From Lacinutrix jangbogonensis (GTDB lineage Bacteria; Bacteroidota; Bacteroidia; Flavobacteriales; Flavobacteriaceae): a DNA stretch of 64,000 nt. The DNA lies in contig NZ_JSWF01000012.1 in assembly GCF_000797445.1 (NCBI RefSeq), forward strand, positions 1-64,000, read 5' to 3'. The translations under genes and the position numbers were made by a program. Positions 29,584 to 38,932 of this stretch are shown piece after piece; the first letter of the stretch is position 1; each line of letters starts with the position of its first letter. The notes beneath the pieces are model-generated. The model made no database searches. It saw only the letters and a program-made list of their open reading frames with translations, and was not told the origin of the DNA.

Positions 29584-29666
29584 AGTATTATAATTTAGTG
29601 TTATTTTAATAATGTAAAATTATTATATAGCTTTTATATTAAAGATGATATTTATCATTAAATCTA

Positions 29667-29963
29667 TTAATTTGAAGCTTCTATTATTTTAATTATTTCA
29701 TCTTTTTGTAATACACCAGATTGCCTCCAAACTTGTTTTCCGTTTTTAAACAATAGCATCGTTGGCACACCTTTAACTTGATACTTTGATGCCAACTCTT
29801 GGTTTTTATCTACATCTATTTTAATAATAGATACGTTTTCCTTTAATACATCTTTTACTTGTTTTAAAATAGGAGTCAATGCTTTACATGGTCCACACCA
29901 TGTTGCAAAAAAGTCTACTAAAACGGGTTTGTCTTGGTTTATTATTTCTGAAAATTTACTCAT
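29667..29963 (-). CDS. trxA: Thioredoxin
   Basis: 98 residues with the classic active site WCGPC (FFATWCGPCKALTP), cis-Pro motif GVPTMLLFKNG and no signal peptide, so cytoplasmic. It is slightly shorter than usual (about 105). It lies 8 bp after the HMA gene and is certainly co-transcribed. Pairing with a metal-binding HMA protein suggests a role in reducing or loading its CxxC site (inference). Confidence 0.93.
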   Translation of the reverse strand: MSKFSEIINQDKPVLVDFFATWCGPCKALTPILKQVKDVLKENVSIIKIDVDKNQELASKYQVKGVPTMLLFKNGKQVWRQSGVLQKDEIIKIIEASN

Positions 29964-29971
29964 AATTCTAA

Positions 29972-30241
29972 TTATTTTGAAAATTTACCAGTCGCACAAC
30001 TTACAAAAGATTTAGCTTTAGATGTCAATGAATTATTGGCTTCTATTGAAGGATAACCTAATGCTTTAAGTTTGTTTTTTACAGCTAGAGCATCTACTTC
30101 GTTTATATAATTGAATGATACTTTACTTTTATCTATACCTATATTAATATCTGAAATATTTTCAATTTCTGATACTTTTGAAGTAATTGTACTTGCGCAA
30201 CCACCACATTTTAAGTTTTGTACTACTATTGAGGTTTTCAT
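29972..30241 (-). CDS. Heavy-metal-associated (HMA) domain protein, copper-chaperone-like
   Basis: 89 residues. The ferredoxin-like HMA fold spans 1-68 with the metal site LKCGGCAS (CxxC at about 12-15); the last 20 residues (SKAKSFVSCATGKFSK) add one Cys. It is similar in size to CopZ/Atx1 chaperones. It is the first gene of an HMA-thioredoxin operon whose promoter carries the same Crp/Fnr-like dyad as the RND operon. Confidence 0.9.
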   Translation of the reverse strand: MKTSIVVQNLKCGGCASTITSKVSEIENISDINIGIDKSKVSFNYINEVDALAVKNKLKALGYPSIEANNSLTSKAKSFVSCATGKFSK

Positions 30242-30309
30242 TTTTAAGGCTATTTTAAATTTCGGAAAATGAATTTTATTTATTTGCCATTCCTGTTAAA
30301 TATATTTTA

Positions 30310-30353
30310 CAAAAATAGGAAAACACTTTGTTTTACGCAGTAACATAAGTTAC
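30310..30353 (-). promoter_or_regulatory. Promoter with Crp/Fnr-like activator site for the HMA operon
   Basis: Minus strand: dyad GTAACTTATGTTAC (30353-30340), 22 nt, then the -7 box TATTTTTG (30317-30310). Dyad, distance and box type match those at 17335-17292. Confidence 0.7.
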
Positions 30354-30490
30354 ACTGAAGGCAATCTTTTAAAATAAAAGAAGATGATTTATTAAAAACA
30401 GATATGATTTAGAATGGATTATATAATCTCTGCACTAATTACAGATTATAAAGCGCTGTAATAGCGTTTTTACCGAGATTTAAAAATATA

Positions 30491-30553
30491 TTATGGACTC
30501 TTATTCCAAGAATATATCGAAATAAGAACAAATAGGAGTTTTATGAATCTCAT
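30491..30553 (-). pseudogene. N-terminal remnant of an outer-membrane protein gene
   Basis: MRFIKLLFVLISIYSWNKSP then stop resembles the start of the intact gene at 32250 (MKSTTLLFLIISAYSWGQEG). About 70 bp upstream and across the start codon also align well with the region at about 32217-32300, including AATTAAAAGTTAG and AAAAAGAC. The homology ends abruptly after the signal peptide. This looks like a duplicated gene start that lost its body. Confidence 0.6.
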
Positions 30554-30624
30554 TGGTTTTACAATTAAAAGTTAGTAATAAAAAGACGAACAGGTAATAT
30601 TCTAGTTTTCATCTCTATTTTAAT

Positions 30625-30843
30625 TTATAGCTTATAAGCTACTCCCAAGCCTATTCCCCAAGAATTGTAACTGTTAAATTTTAAATCGTTGAGAAGGTTA
30701 GCAATCAGTTCTAAATTATGATTGATGCGCAGGCCATATTCTAAAACAGCTCTTACTATAAAAAAGGGCTGTTTTTTTGTGTATTCTGAGCCTAATAGGA
30801 AACTAAAATGATAAATATTATCGATTGTTTTTAATCTAGAAAA
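30625..30843 (-). pseudogene. C-terminal remnant of an outer-membrane beta-barrel gene
   Basis: An open frame of 72 codons without any start codon follows 6 bp after the intact porin-like gene. It reads FSRLKTIDNIYHFSFLLGSE, then QPFFIVRAVLEYGLRINHNL and ends SWGIGLGVAYKL. Alternating hydrophobic strands and a final barrel-type strand suggest the end of an outer-membrane protein. It does not match the end of the adjacent gene, so it comes from a different parent. Confidence 0.55.
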
Positions 30844-30849
30844 TCAACT

Positions 30850-32250
30850 TTATTCTGTTGCCTTTTTTATTTTGTTCTTGATATTGTCTGCTAGCGGAAT
30901 CTTTAAGCCGATTATAAATTGATAACGCTTATAGGACAGGCTAGAGTCTTGCGTGGTATTTAGGTCTAAACCTGATAAGTTTAAATTAAAGGGGTTTTGA
31001 AAACTTGAAGAACCAGAGGCATAAGTCACACCTAAAACAATATTTGCCCAAGACATTTTCCAATCAATTCCTCCGCTTAAATGATAATAGTCTGCTGCAA
31101 TAGCTGTATTCTCTGCATCATCAGTACTAAGATCAAAAACTGTAGCACTAGATTTATAAGCATTGAAATCTGTTGAAAATCCAAAATAGGATTTAAATTT
31201 ATCGCTAACATAGACCTCACCACCAACCCCAAAATTAAGTACAAATTGTCGCTCTTCGTTAAAAAATATGGGTGTTGATGAAGCATCTCCGATTTCAATA
31301 TTGGGAACATTAATTCTTGAATAATTTGAAAGGCCAGAGACAAAATCTATGTTTAAATGAATTTTGCTTCTTTTAATTGGTATGCCTGCACCTAATGAAA
31401 TACCTAATGGTTCTTTAAGGTTAGCACTAAGGTCCTCAAATTCGTAATCATAAAAAACATCAAATCCATTGCCTACTCCTGAAGTTACTTCATTGAAGTT
31501 ATAGCCACCTTCGTTATAGATTTCTATATACGGGACGTTAATATTTAAACCTAAATCGATGTTATTTAGTTTATAAAAAGCACCAAGCTTTATATGAAAA
31601 CCATACGACTTTTGATCAAAGCCTGTTTTAGTTAGAAAATAGGCGACAGCATCTTCATTGTACTGGATCGTATGATTTACACTTCTGACGCCATTATAAC
31701 TATAGGATGATCCAAATACAGAAATTCCTAAACTAAAGTTTTTAGAAATTTCCTTTGCCCAGGTTAGACCGTACCAGTCTTCATCCACTTTGCTGTTTAT
31801 TGAAGCTTTAAGATTATAGGTTTCAACATCAGGATATAATTCGGTAATATTATCTGTAATTTCTCGACTAGATAAACCTAAATTAAAGTTAGATCTTCTT
31901 CGGGCTAGAAAGGAGTATGCAAAGCGCTCACCAAATAATTTAAATGTTCCGCCTGCTAATGATGGAACGCCTCCAAAGGATGTATTGTCTAGTTGACGTT
32001 CTTCATCAAATATCGTAGTCAACTTTAAAGAATTTATCTGATAGGCTTTAGCGTTAAATTCAAACCCTATATTTTCTAATGCTGTTAATCTTGCTGGATT
32101 ATAGTAAACGAGACCAATATCAGACACACTACCCGTAACATTTCCAGATAGCAAAATAGATCTGTTCCCAAAATTATTAAATTTATAATTGCCTTCTTGA
32201 CCCCAAGAATACGCCGAAATAATAAGAAATAGGAGTGTTGTGGATTTCAT
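30850..32250 (-). CDS. Outer-membrane beta-barrel protein, FadL/OmpP1-like
   Basis: 466 residues: signal peptide (LLFLIISAYSWGQ), an N-terminal segment with IGLVYYNPARLTALE (the FadL-like YNPAxL motif), then many amphipathic strands. Unusually the last 15 residues are Lys-rich (NIKNKIKKATE) rather than ending in an aromatic residue, so the barrel probably ends at YQFIIGLKIPL. It is monocistronic; remnants of related genes lie just downstream. A role in hydrophobic-compound uptake is only a family guess. Confidence 0.75.
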   Translation of the reverse strand: MKSTTLLFLIISAYSWGQEGNYKFNNFGNRSILLSGNVTGSVSDIGLVYYNPARLTALENIGFEFNAKAYQINSLKLTTIFDEERQLDNTSFGGVPSLAGGTFKLFGERFAYSFLARRRSNFNLGLSSREITDNITELYPDVETYNLKASINSKVDEDWYGLTWAKEISKNFSLGISVFGSSYSYNGVRSVNHTIQYNEDAVAYFLTKTGFDQKSYGFHIKLGAFYKLNNIDLGLNINVPYIEIYNEGGYNFNEVTSGVGNGFDVFYDYEFEDLSANLKEPLGISLGAGIPIKRSKIHLNIDFVSGLSNYSRINVPNIEIGDASSTPIFFNEERQFVLNFGVGGEVYVSDKFKSYFGFSTDFNAYKSSATVFDLSTDDAENTAIAADYYHLSGGIDWKMSWANIVLGVTYASGSSSFQNPFNLNLSGLDLNTTQDSSLSYKRYQFIIGLKIPLADNIKNKIKKATE

Positions 32251-32376
32251 TGATCTCGCAATTAAAAGTTAGCATTAAAAAGACAAATAGGAAAAATTCA
32301 TTTTTATGTTAAGTTCTGGGTATTCTAATTATTTTCAAGTCTAGATTTTGATATTTGTAGCGTTCAATTGGCTATT

Positions 32377-33207
32377 TCAAAGTTCAATCGACATACCTTC
32401 ACGAGCAAGTGAACAGTTTTTAAATCGAGCTTGGCATTCTTTTTCTATCTTCCTAAGACATTCATCATCATGATCGGGATCGTGATGTGTCATTATGAGT
32501 TGTTTCGCTCCAGCGCGTTCTGCCACTTCAATGGCTTGATTGAAACTACTATGGCCCCATCCTTTATGACGTAGTAACTCCTCATCTGTATATTGTGCTT
32601 CATGTATTAAAAGATCAGCATCTTTGGCAAAAGCAACGATATCTTCGTTAATAGTATCGCCATGTTCTAGGTCAGTACATACAACAATGATGCATCCTTC
32701 AACTTCAAGACGATATCCAAAGGATCCTCCAGGGTGATTTTGTTTAATTGTTTTGAGTAGGATGCCCTTGTTTTCATAAATGTTATCTTCTTTGAAATCA
32801 AAGTTGAATTTGGCTCCCATATTTTCGAGCTGAATCGGAAAATATTCTTCTATCATGAGATTTTTGAAAATTTTTCGAAGGTCTGTAAATTGACCACCCT
32901 CTCCTAAAGCCGCAATATTAATTGTTCGATTTGGATTATATGCAGGATCAAAAAACGGTAAGCCTTGAATATGATCCCAGTGAAAATGAGTAAAGGCGAT
33001 ATCAATAGCACTTTGCTCAGAAAAATTCTCATTAATATGTTTGCCTAGGGCTCTGATGCCTGTTCCCGCATCTAGGATGCTAATACGGTTGGTGCTATGC
33101 ATAAGGAAAGCGATACAGGTGGTGTTACCTCCAAACTCAAGATATTTAGGGTCACAAATGGGAATAGACCCTCGAGTACCGTAAAAAGTAGTTGTGATGC
33201 GTGCCAT
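32377..33207 (-). CDS. MBL-fold metallo-hydrolase
   Basis: 276 residues, cytoplasmic. It starts FYGTRGSIP, a mark of the RNase Z/phosphodiesterase-like branch of the beta-lactamase superfamily. The zinc motif is THFHWDHIQG; other likely ligands are in CTDLEHGD and THHDPDHDD. Substrate is probably a cyclic nucleotide or other phosphodiester (inference). Transcribed alone. Confidence 0.85.
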   Translation of the reverse strand: MARITTTFYGTRGSIPICDPKYLEFGGNTTCIAFLMHSTNRISILDAGTGIRALGKHINENFSEQSAIDIAFTHFHWDHIQGLPFFDPAYNPNRTINIAALGEGGQFTDLRKIFKNLMIEEYFPIQLENMGAKFNFDFKEDNIYENKGILLKTIKQNHPGGSFGYRLEVEGCIIVVCTDLEHGDTINEDIVAFAKDADLLIHEAQYTDEELLRHKGWGHSSFNQAIEVAERAGAKQLIMTHHDPDHDDECLRKIEKECQARFKNCSLAREGMSIEL

Positions 33208-33397
33208 AAATAATGTTTGTTATTATGAATATCAAAAAGTATGAACTATATCTGTCTTAAGCTTGTTTTTAAGTGTATCAGCTTTTAATCGTTTTCTTCT
33301 GAAATAGGCCTGACTCAAATAAGCCAATTCATTAAAAAGCACAGCATAGAAACTCTTTTATTTTGTTACAGTTGTTTTAATTTTAACACACGACAAT

Positions 33398-34738
33398 CTA
33401 TTGATTAAAAATCGCCAACATAGATGTTATAGCTACCTTAGAGCCAAATGGAATGGCAGTTAAATCAACTTCAAAATTACCGTTGTGATTATTAAAAGGG
33501 AGTTGTCCTTTTTTGAAGGCGTCTTCAAAACGTTTTGGATTGGCAATACCAACATTGATATAAGCGTAGTCTTTTTTAGCATTATTAATAACCAAATGAT
33601 GGACATCCTCAGAACCCATAACTGATGGTACTACAGTTTCATCTAAAACAAACTTTTTATCTGAAACTAATGGATATATAGACTCCCTGACAACTTTAGT
33701 TAATTCCGTATTATTTTCTAGTGGATACGACCAGCCCTTAAATTTAATAGTAGGATATTTTTCCTTAGGTAAATCGTAGGCATGAGCGATACCTTCATTG
33801 ATTCGTGTGATGCCATCAATCATCAACCTTCTGTCTTTCTCGGTAAACCATCTCAGATTAACTTTTAGTAATGCCGTATCAGGAATTACATTATTATCTT
33901 TTCCTGCTTCGATTGAACCTACCGTAATCACAGCAGCACTTTTTGCATCAATACCTCGACTTATTATAGCTTGATACTGCATGATTGCAGAAGCAGCCAT
34001 AAGAATTGGGTCTTTAGATAAATGCGGATTAGAGCCGTGACCACCTATACCGTGAAAAGTGACATCAAATTGATCGGTTCCTGCCATTCTAACTCCTGAA
34101 GCAGCAGCGACCATACCTACTGAAATTGGCATAGAGTGAATTCCGAATAAATAATCTGGTTCTGGGATTTTATGTGTGGTGTATAAGCCATCTTTAACCA
34201 TTGCCTCAGCTCCAAGTATTGGTTCTTCTGCAGGCTGACCAATAAATATAACAGTACCTTTCCAAAGCGACTTATGTTCTGCCATAAACTTTGCAGCAGA
34301 TAACATCCAAGTTACATGCACATCGTGTCCACAAGCATGCGTGACCGGTGTTTCACTACCATCATCTAGCTTTACTATTTTAGTGCTTTTATAAGGTAAG
34401 TCGGTTAGTTCTAATACCGCATTGCAATCCATATCGGCACGATACATCACTATTGGACCATCTCCGTTTTTGAGTACACCGGCAACACCAGTGATACCAA
34501 TTTTTTCTGTCACTTTATAGCCATACGACTTTAGTTCTTTAGCGACGATGCCAGCAGTTCTTATTTCCATAAACCCTAGTTCTGGGTTTTCGTGGATATC
34601 TTTGAAGATAGCAACGTATTTGTCGTTACTCAAATTTACGGCCTGCTCTATGGTTGTTTTTTGATTCTGTGCTATTAGTGCAGTTGAAAAAAATGAGAAG
34701 ACTAAAACTAATACGCTGTTGAAATATTTGGTCTGCAT
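33398..34738 (-). CDS. Periplasmic M20-family amidohydrolase/peptidase
   Basis: 446 residues with a signal peptide (FSFFSTALIAQ). Motifs of the M20D amidohydrolases are present: ENPELGFMEIRTA, MYRADMDCNAVLE, THACGHDVHVTWML, GQPAEEPILGAEAMV and GIGGHGSNPHLSKDP. Usual substrates are N-acyl amino acids or small peptides. It lies 19 bp after an outer-membrane protein gene and forms a cluster with a second amidohydrolase upstream, suggesting uptake and hydrolysis of an acylated compound. Confidence 0.9.
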   Translation of the reverse strand: MQTKYFNSVLVLVFSFFSTALIAQNQKTTIEQAVNLSNDKYVAIFKDIHENPELGFMEIRTAGIVAKELKSYGYKVTEKIGITGVAGVLKNGDGPIVMYRADMDCNAVLELTDLPYKSTKIVKLDDGSETPVTHACGHDVHVTWMLSAAKFMAEHKSLWKGTVIFIGQPAEEPILGAEAMVKDGLYTTHKIPEPDYLFGIHSMPISVGMVAAASGVRMAGTDQFDVTFHGIGGHGSNPHLSKDPILMAASAIMQYQAIISRGIDAKSAAVITVGSIEAGKDNNVIPDTALLKVNLRWFTEKDRRLMIDGITRINEGIAHAYDLPKEKYPTIKFKGWSYPLENNTELTKVVRESIYPLVSDKKFVLDETVVPSVMGSEDVHHLVINNAKKDYAYINVGIANPKRFEDAFKKGQLPFNNHNGNFEVDLTAIPFGSKVAITSMLAIFNQ

Positions 34739-34757
34739 AAGGTGTTGTTTTTAAAAT

Positions 34758-35534
34758 TTATATGAAAAAAGTGGCCCCAAGTCTAATGGTATTCAATTCG
34801 TTAGTGAAATTAGGAAAGTATCCAATATTCGCTTTTAATTTGTTCTGAATAATCATATGGTTTAAGTTAAATTCCCCAGACCAAGCTTCGTTCCATTCAC
34901 CATTTGTATTTAGCATGGTCACAATTGGATTAACAAAAAGAAACCAGCTTTTATTGAATCTTATACTCATATTGGCTTGAGTCAAAAAACCTGTACCTGA
35001 AAATTTAAACGCATCAGGAATTAAATCTGTACTAGGCTTTGTTACATGAACAGCACTCAAACCAGGGAATAGCATAATTTTTTTAGAAACTGAAAACCCA
35101 TAAACAACGCCAGCAGATAACACAAAACTACTTGAGCCTAAACCGTTCTCAAAAGAACCAGTTGGTAAAGTAAGGTCAATAAAAGGTGCAATTACATGAA
35201 ACTTTTCTGCAGTCATTACGCGTTTTGCAATTGTAAAATAACGGACTCTAATATCACTTAGCCCAAAAGAACTTGTGGCATCATTGTAGAGTAAAGGGAT
35301 TTCTGCTAAGACTAAATTGTTAGGGTCGAATGAATATTGAACATTTGCCCTCATACCGTAGAGATGAGTACCATCTTTTAAAGATGTATATTCTCCTAAT
35401 ACATTAACTTGAGTATAAAGATTAGTTGGGTTAGAGGCATCAACCTCTGTTGATTCCGTGGTTGCTTTTTCTTGCGAATTCACTGTAGTTATTGAAAGAA
35501 TAGCTAATAATAAAATTACAGTAAACTGTTTCAT
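34758..35534 (-). CDS. Outer-membrane beta-barrel protein of the amidohydrolase cluster
   Basis: 258 residues, signal peptide (AILSITTVNSQ), strands rich in aromatic residues, final strand IRLGATFFI. It resembles the MetA-pathway/transporter-type outer-membrane proteins (FIDLTLPTGSF, GLGSSSFVLSAGVVY). It lies between two amidohydrolase genes, all on the same strand. Confidence 0.75.
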   Translation of the reverse strand: MKQFTVILLLAILSITTVNSQEKATTESTEVDASNPTNLYTQVNVLGEYTSLKDGTHLYGMRANVQYSFDPNNLVLAEIPLLYNDATSSFGLSDIRVRYFTIAKRVMTAEKFHVIAPFIDLTLPTGSFENGLGSSSFVLSAGVVYGFSVSKKIMLFPGLSAVHVTKPSTDLIPDAFKFSGTGFLTQANMSIRFNKSWFLFVNPIVTMLNTNGEWNEAWSGEFNLNHMIIQNKLKANIGYFPNFTNELNTIRLGATFFI

Positions 35535-35542
35535 TTTAATTT

Positions 35543-35668
35543 TTATTGTTTTTTAGAAATACGATGTACTTCATTAATGATTTTTACCACATTATTGTAT
35601 TTAATGGTTTTTCGGTCTTTAGTATTTCTACTTGTGTCATCTAATGCGGGTAAAATAGCAATTTTAAT
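35543..35668 (-). other. Possible short ORF or gene remnant without start codon
   Basis: The minus strand has an open 41-codon frame ending 8 bp before the start of the barrel gene: ILPALDDTSRNTKDRKTIKY, then NNVVKIINEVHRISKKQ. Its amino-acid make-up looks like coding sequence, but there is no ATG, GTG or TTG at its upstream end. It may be the tail of a lost gene or chance. Confidence 0.3.
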
Positions 35669-35688
35669 TCAAAGTCTTATAGTACTTA

Positions 35689-37407
35689 CTATTCTCTCTC
35701 AAAAACAATAGTTCCTTCTTTGATTGTTTTTAATACCACAATATCTTTGATGGCATCAATATCAACTTTTAATGGGTTGTCAGAGAGCACCACTAGATCT
35801 GCTAATTTTCCTTTTTCTAAAGTCCCTTTTTTATCATCTTCAAAATGCGAGTACGCAGACCAATCGGTAATACATTTTAGCGCTTCATAAGGCGTTAATC
35901 TTTCATTAGCTCCCATCACCATACCACTTCTTGATGTTCTACTGGCAGCTATCCAGACTACTCGCATTAAGTTTGGTAAAGCAACTGGTGCATCTGAATG
36001 TATGGTTAGTCTTAAGCCTTTATCTAAAGCTGTACGTGTAGGACTAATTTTCTTAGCGGCTTCTTCACCAATGATTTCTACGTGCCAATCTCCCCAATAA
36101 TAGGTATGCAAAGGAAAAAGTGAGACTGTAACATTTAGCTCTTTTAAAGCATCTAATTGGTCTGGTCTAATGTATTGCCCATGAAGTAAAACGTTTCTTA
36201 AATCCTTTTTACCATATTCCTTTTCTGCAGCTCTCAAACCTCTAATTAATTGGTCTATTGCGGCGTCGCCATTGGCATGAGAATTAATTTGCCAATTGTT
36301 TTTGTATACCATTTTGTATAAATCAGCAATTTCTTGCTCATCTGCTATTGCTGGATACCCTCTATAGTCTGCTTTACCTCCCTCTGGCGGCACTAAATAA
36401 GGTTCCGTTTTCCATGCGGTTTGTACTTGAGGCGCTCCATCTAGTGTCACTTTTAAACCTGCAACTCTGTAATGATTTTTATAATCTTTTGAATTCCATT
36501 CGGTGTCCATGTGTTGTGCAACCGTATAATCTAGGTACGACACAATATCAATATCAAATAATCCTTGATCAGCGAAAGCTGTTAAGGCATTAAATGTCTC
36601 CATGGTCTTTCCGTCTTGGAGTGTCGTATATCCATAACTTTTTGCCATTTCTACTCCCATTTTAGTCTGTTTTGCTAACTTTACTGGATCAGATGCAGCC
36701 AAAGCTGTGGCGATATGAGGTAATGCTGCTAGTTCTTCAAGCACTCCGTTTGGTTCGTTACTATTTGGCATTCTTCGAATAATACCGCCGTCAGGGTTTT
36801 GTGTATCTTTAGTAATGCCAGCTAACTCTAGTCCTTTACTGTTCATTACAACAAAATGTGCTGAAATATGCATAATGAGAACGGGATATTCTGTAGATAC
36901 CTTATCTAAATCTTCTTTTGTAGGAAACCGTTTTTCTGCCAATTGCGTTTGATCGAATCCAAGTCCGAAAATCCAACCTGTAATCTCCAAGTTTTCCGGA
37001 GTTTCTGCCCAAGTTTTTAATTCATTAACGAGTTCATCTATATTTTTAACACCTCCATCCGGTGGTGGTAATAAATTTGTTCCAGTGGCTTGTGGTCCAA
37101 ATGCAAAAAAGTGTGCATGAGCGTCAATAAAACCAGGAAGCATTGTTTTTCCTTTGAGGTCATTCATTTTATGACCTTCTCCCGCTATTTTCATAGCCTC
37201 TTCACTAGTTCCAATAAACAGAATAGTTCCTTCTTTTTCAACTAGTGCTTCTTGATAAGTAGGTTCGTCTCCAACCATATCAACGATATCTCCATTATAA
37301 TATACAGTTGCTGTAGATGTGTTATCATCATTTTTGCTGTTACTCTTGTCGTCTTTGCAACTCGTTAGACATAATAAGAAAATGAATAAATACGTAAAAT
37401 GCTTCAT
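35689..37407 (-). CDS. YtcJ-like amidohydrolase lipoprotein
   Basis: 572 residues. Lipoprotein signal (LFIFLLCLTSCKDD). Amidohydrolase-3 domain: GKTMLPGFIDAHAHFFAFG (metal HxH), INSHANGDAAIDQLIRGL, LTIHSDAPVALPNLM, and the composite-domain tail GKLADLVVLSDNP. Family members hydrolyse amide or ester bonds in small molecules. It is anchored on the periplasmic or outer side of the envelope. A -7 box TATTTTTG lies on the minus strand at 37441-37434. The AraC-type regulator lies directly upstream. Confidence 0.9.
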   Translation of the reverse strand: MKHFTYLFIFLLCLTSCKDDKSNSKNDDNTSTATVYYNGDIVDMVGDEPTYQEALVEKEGTILFIGTSEEAMKIAGEGHKMNDLKGKTMLPGFIDAHAHFFAFGPQATGTNLLPPPDGGVKNIDELVNELKTWAETPENLEITGWIFGLGFDQTQLAEKRFPTKEDLDKVSTEYPVLIMHISAHFVVMNSKGLELAGITKDTQNPDGGIIRRMPNSNEPNGVLEELAALPHIATALAASDPVKLAKQTKMGVEMAKSYGYTTLQDGKTMETFNALTAFADQGLFDIDIVSYLDYTVAQHMDTEWNSKDYKNHYRVAGLKVTLDGAPQVQTAWKTEPYLVPPEGGKADYRGYPAIADEQEIADLYKMVYKNNWQINSHANGDAAIDQLIRGLRAAEKEYGKKDLRNVLLHGQYIRPDQLDALKELNVTVSLFPLHTYYWGDWHVEIIGEEAAKKISPTRTALDKGLRLTIHSDAPVALPNLMRVVWIAASRTSRSGMVMGANERLTPYEALKCITDWSAYSHFEDDKKGTLEKGKLADLVVLSDNPLKVDIDAIKDIVVLKTIKEGTIVFERE

Positions 37408-37532
37408 CGTTTATTTTTTAATTTATTAATAATCAAAAATAAGTCGATGTTAATATATGTGGAGTATAATTAAAGAAAAACCTGTTCAAGATTTAAAATT
37501 TGAACAACATTTATAAGTGTTTCAAGTGAAGC

Positions 37533-38655
37533 CTATGAAATCGTCTTTTTATATTGAGAAGGCGTAGTCCCTGTTTTTTCTTTAAATGCTTTTATAAAAG
37601 TGGTTCTAGATTTGAAACCTACTTCAAGGGCTACTCCTTCAAGACTATAATTTAACCAATCTAAATTACTAAACTTTTTTAGGACAACATCTATCCGTTT
37701 TTCGTTAATGAGTTGGTTGAAAATTTTTTTGGTAAAGTTGCGTCGTTATTTGAGATAATTCCTTTTTTGGAATGCTTATAAATTTTGCTAAATCGTCTTG
37801 TCTGAAATCAGGTTTTAGGTAGCTAATTTCAGAAGTAAAAAAACCTTCAATTTGTTCTCGGTAGCCAATTAAATCTTTAGGTTCAAATTCTATATTTGTG
37901 TCTTGAGTGCCGCTAATTTTTTTCTTAACATCGATTAAAGCGCCATATAAAATTCTTGGTTCAAAAAAAGGATATAAAAATATAATAATGATATAGAGTG
38001 CAAAAACATAAGACGCGAGTGAGTGCGTGTCGAAGGAGGTTGAATCAAAAAGGAGAGAGATTATACCTATAAAGTTTCCTATAAACATAAGTGACGATAC
38101 GCAAATGAGCCAAATAATTTCACTTTTTGACTTGCTCTTATCTCTTATTCTTTTTGTAAGCATATATATGGCGGTAGAACTAAATAGCATACCTACCATA
38201 AACTGGGTTAAAAAATTCCAATAGGCAGATATATATCCTACGGTTATATAAAATATTGAATCTTCGTTATTCAGTATAAATTGGATATGATCTATTTTAA
38301 ACTCAACGGACTGAAAATAGAAAGGAGCTACGCCTATGAAGATTAGTATAGGAATACACAACAAAATTAGGTCTATTCGTTTTGGTGCCTTAATATTTTT
38401 TACGGTACTACGCACAAACAGCATAAATGTTACAAGATGTACAAAGTTAACTGGTGGTCCCGTGCCTCGTAGATGAGGGTGATTTATAATTAAACCTGTT
38501 TTTACCAAATAAACTAAAGCAGAATAATAAGTTAAAGAGAGTACATATACTAAAAGTAAGATTTTTTGATAGGTGTTTCTCTTATGCTTAAATACAATAA
38601 CCAAGAAGGTTATAACACCTATGATTACGGCACATATTTGAATTGTCTTTAGCAT
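37533..38655 (-). CDS. Membrane-bound AraC-family regulator (frameshifted)
   Basis: The N-terminal 235 residues form about seven membrane helices; the C-terminus carries an AraC HTH domain. The sequenced frame stops at 37705 after KNFQPTH. Removing one base in the A4T7 tract at 37720-37730 continues the HTH: NQLINEKRIDVVLKKFSNL, then EVGFKSRTTFIKAFKEKTG and TPSQYKKTIS, ending at 37533 (373 aa). With the error corrected it is a typical 7TM-AraC sensor. It lies directly upstream of the amidohydrolase cluster and probably regulates it (inference). Confidence 0.85.
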
Positions 38656-38711
38656 ATAATCTTCTAAATAAACTAGATGTTGTGTTTGAAATTTGACATA
38701 AATTGATTTTA

Positions 38712-38742
38712 GAAAAAGAAAAAGAAAAAGAAAAAGAAAAAG
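38712..38742 (+). repeat. Hexanucleotide repeat (GAAAAA)5 upstream of the AraC gene
   Basis: Five tandem GAAAAA units plus a final G, located 57 bp upstream of the AraC-gene ATG. On the coding strand it is a (CTTTTT)n tract in the promoter region. Such tracts can change length by slippage. Confidence 0.85.
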
Positions 38743-38932
38743 TTAATTAATTTGAATTCTAAATAAGCGGGTTAAATACCAAAATGTTTGTTTCTTATTA
38801 TTAGAAATACTTTTTAATTTTCGATTTATTTTAGGGCAAATATATTGAAAATTATGCTAATTGAATTTTGCCACATATTGAAAATAATAAACATTATTTT
38901 AACGTACTAAAGTCGTTTTGTCTCATGGTTTT

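Noticed and set aside
38712-38742. (GAAAAA)n as a coding repeat
   Set aside because: No open frame with a start codon spans it.
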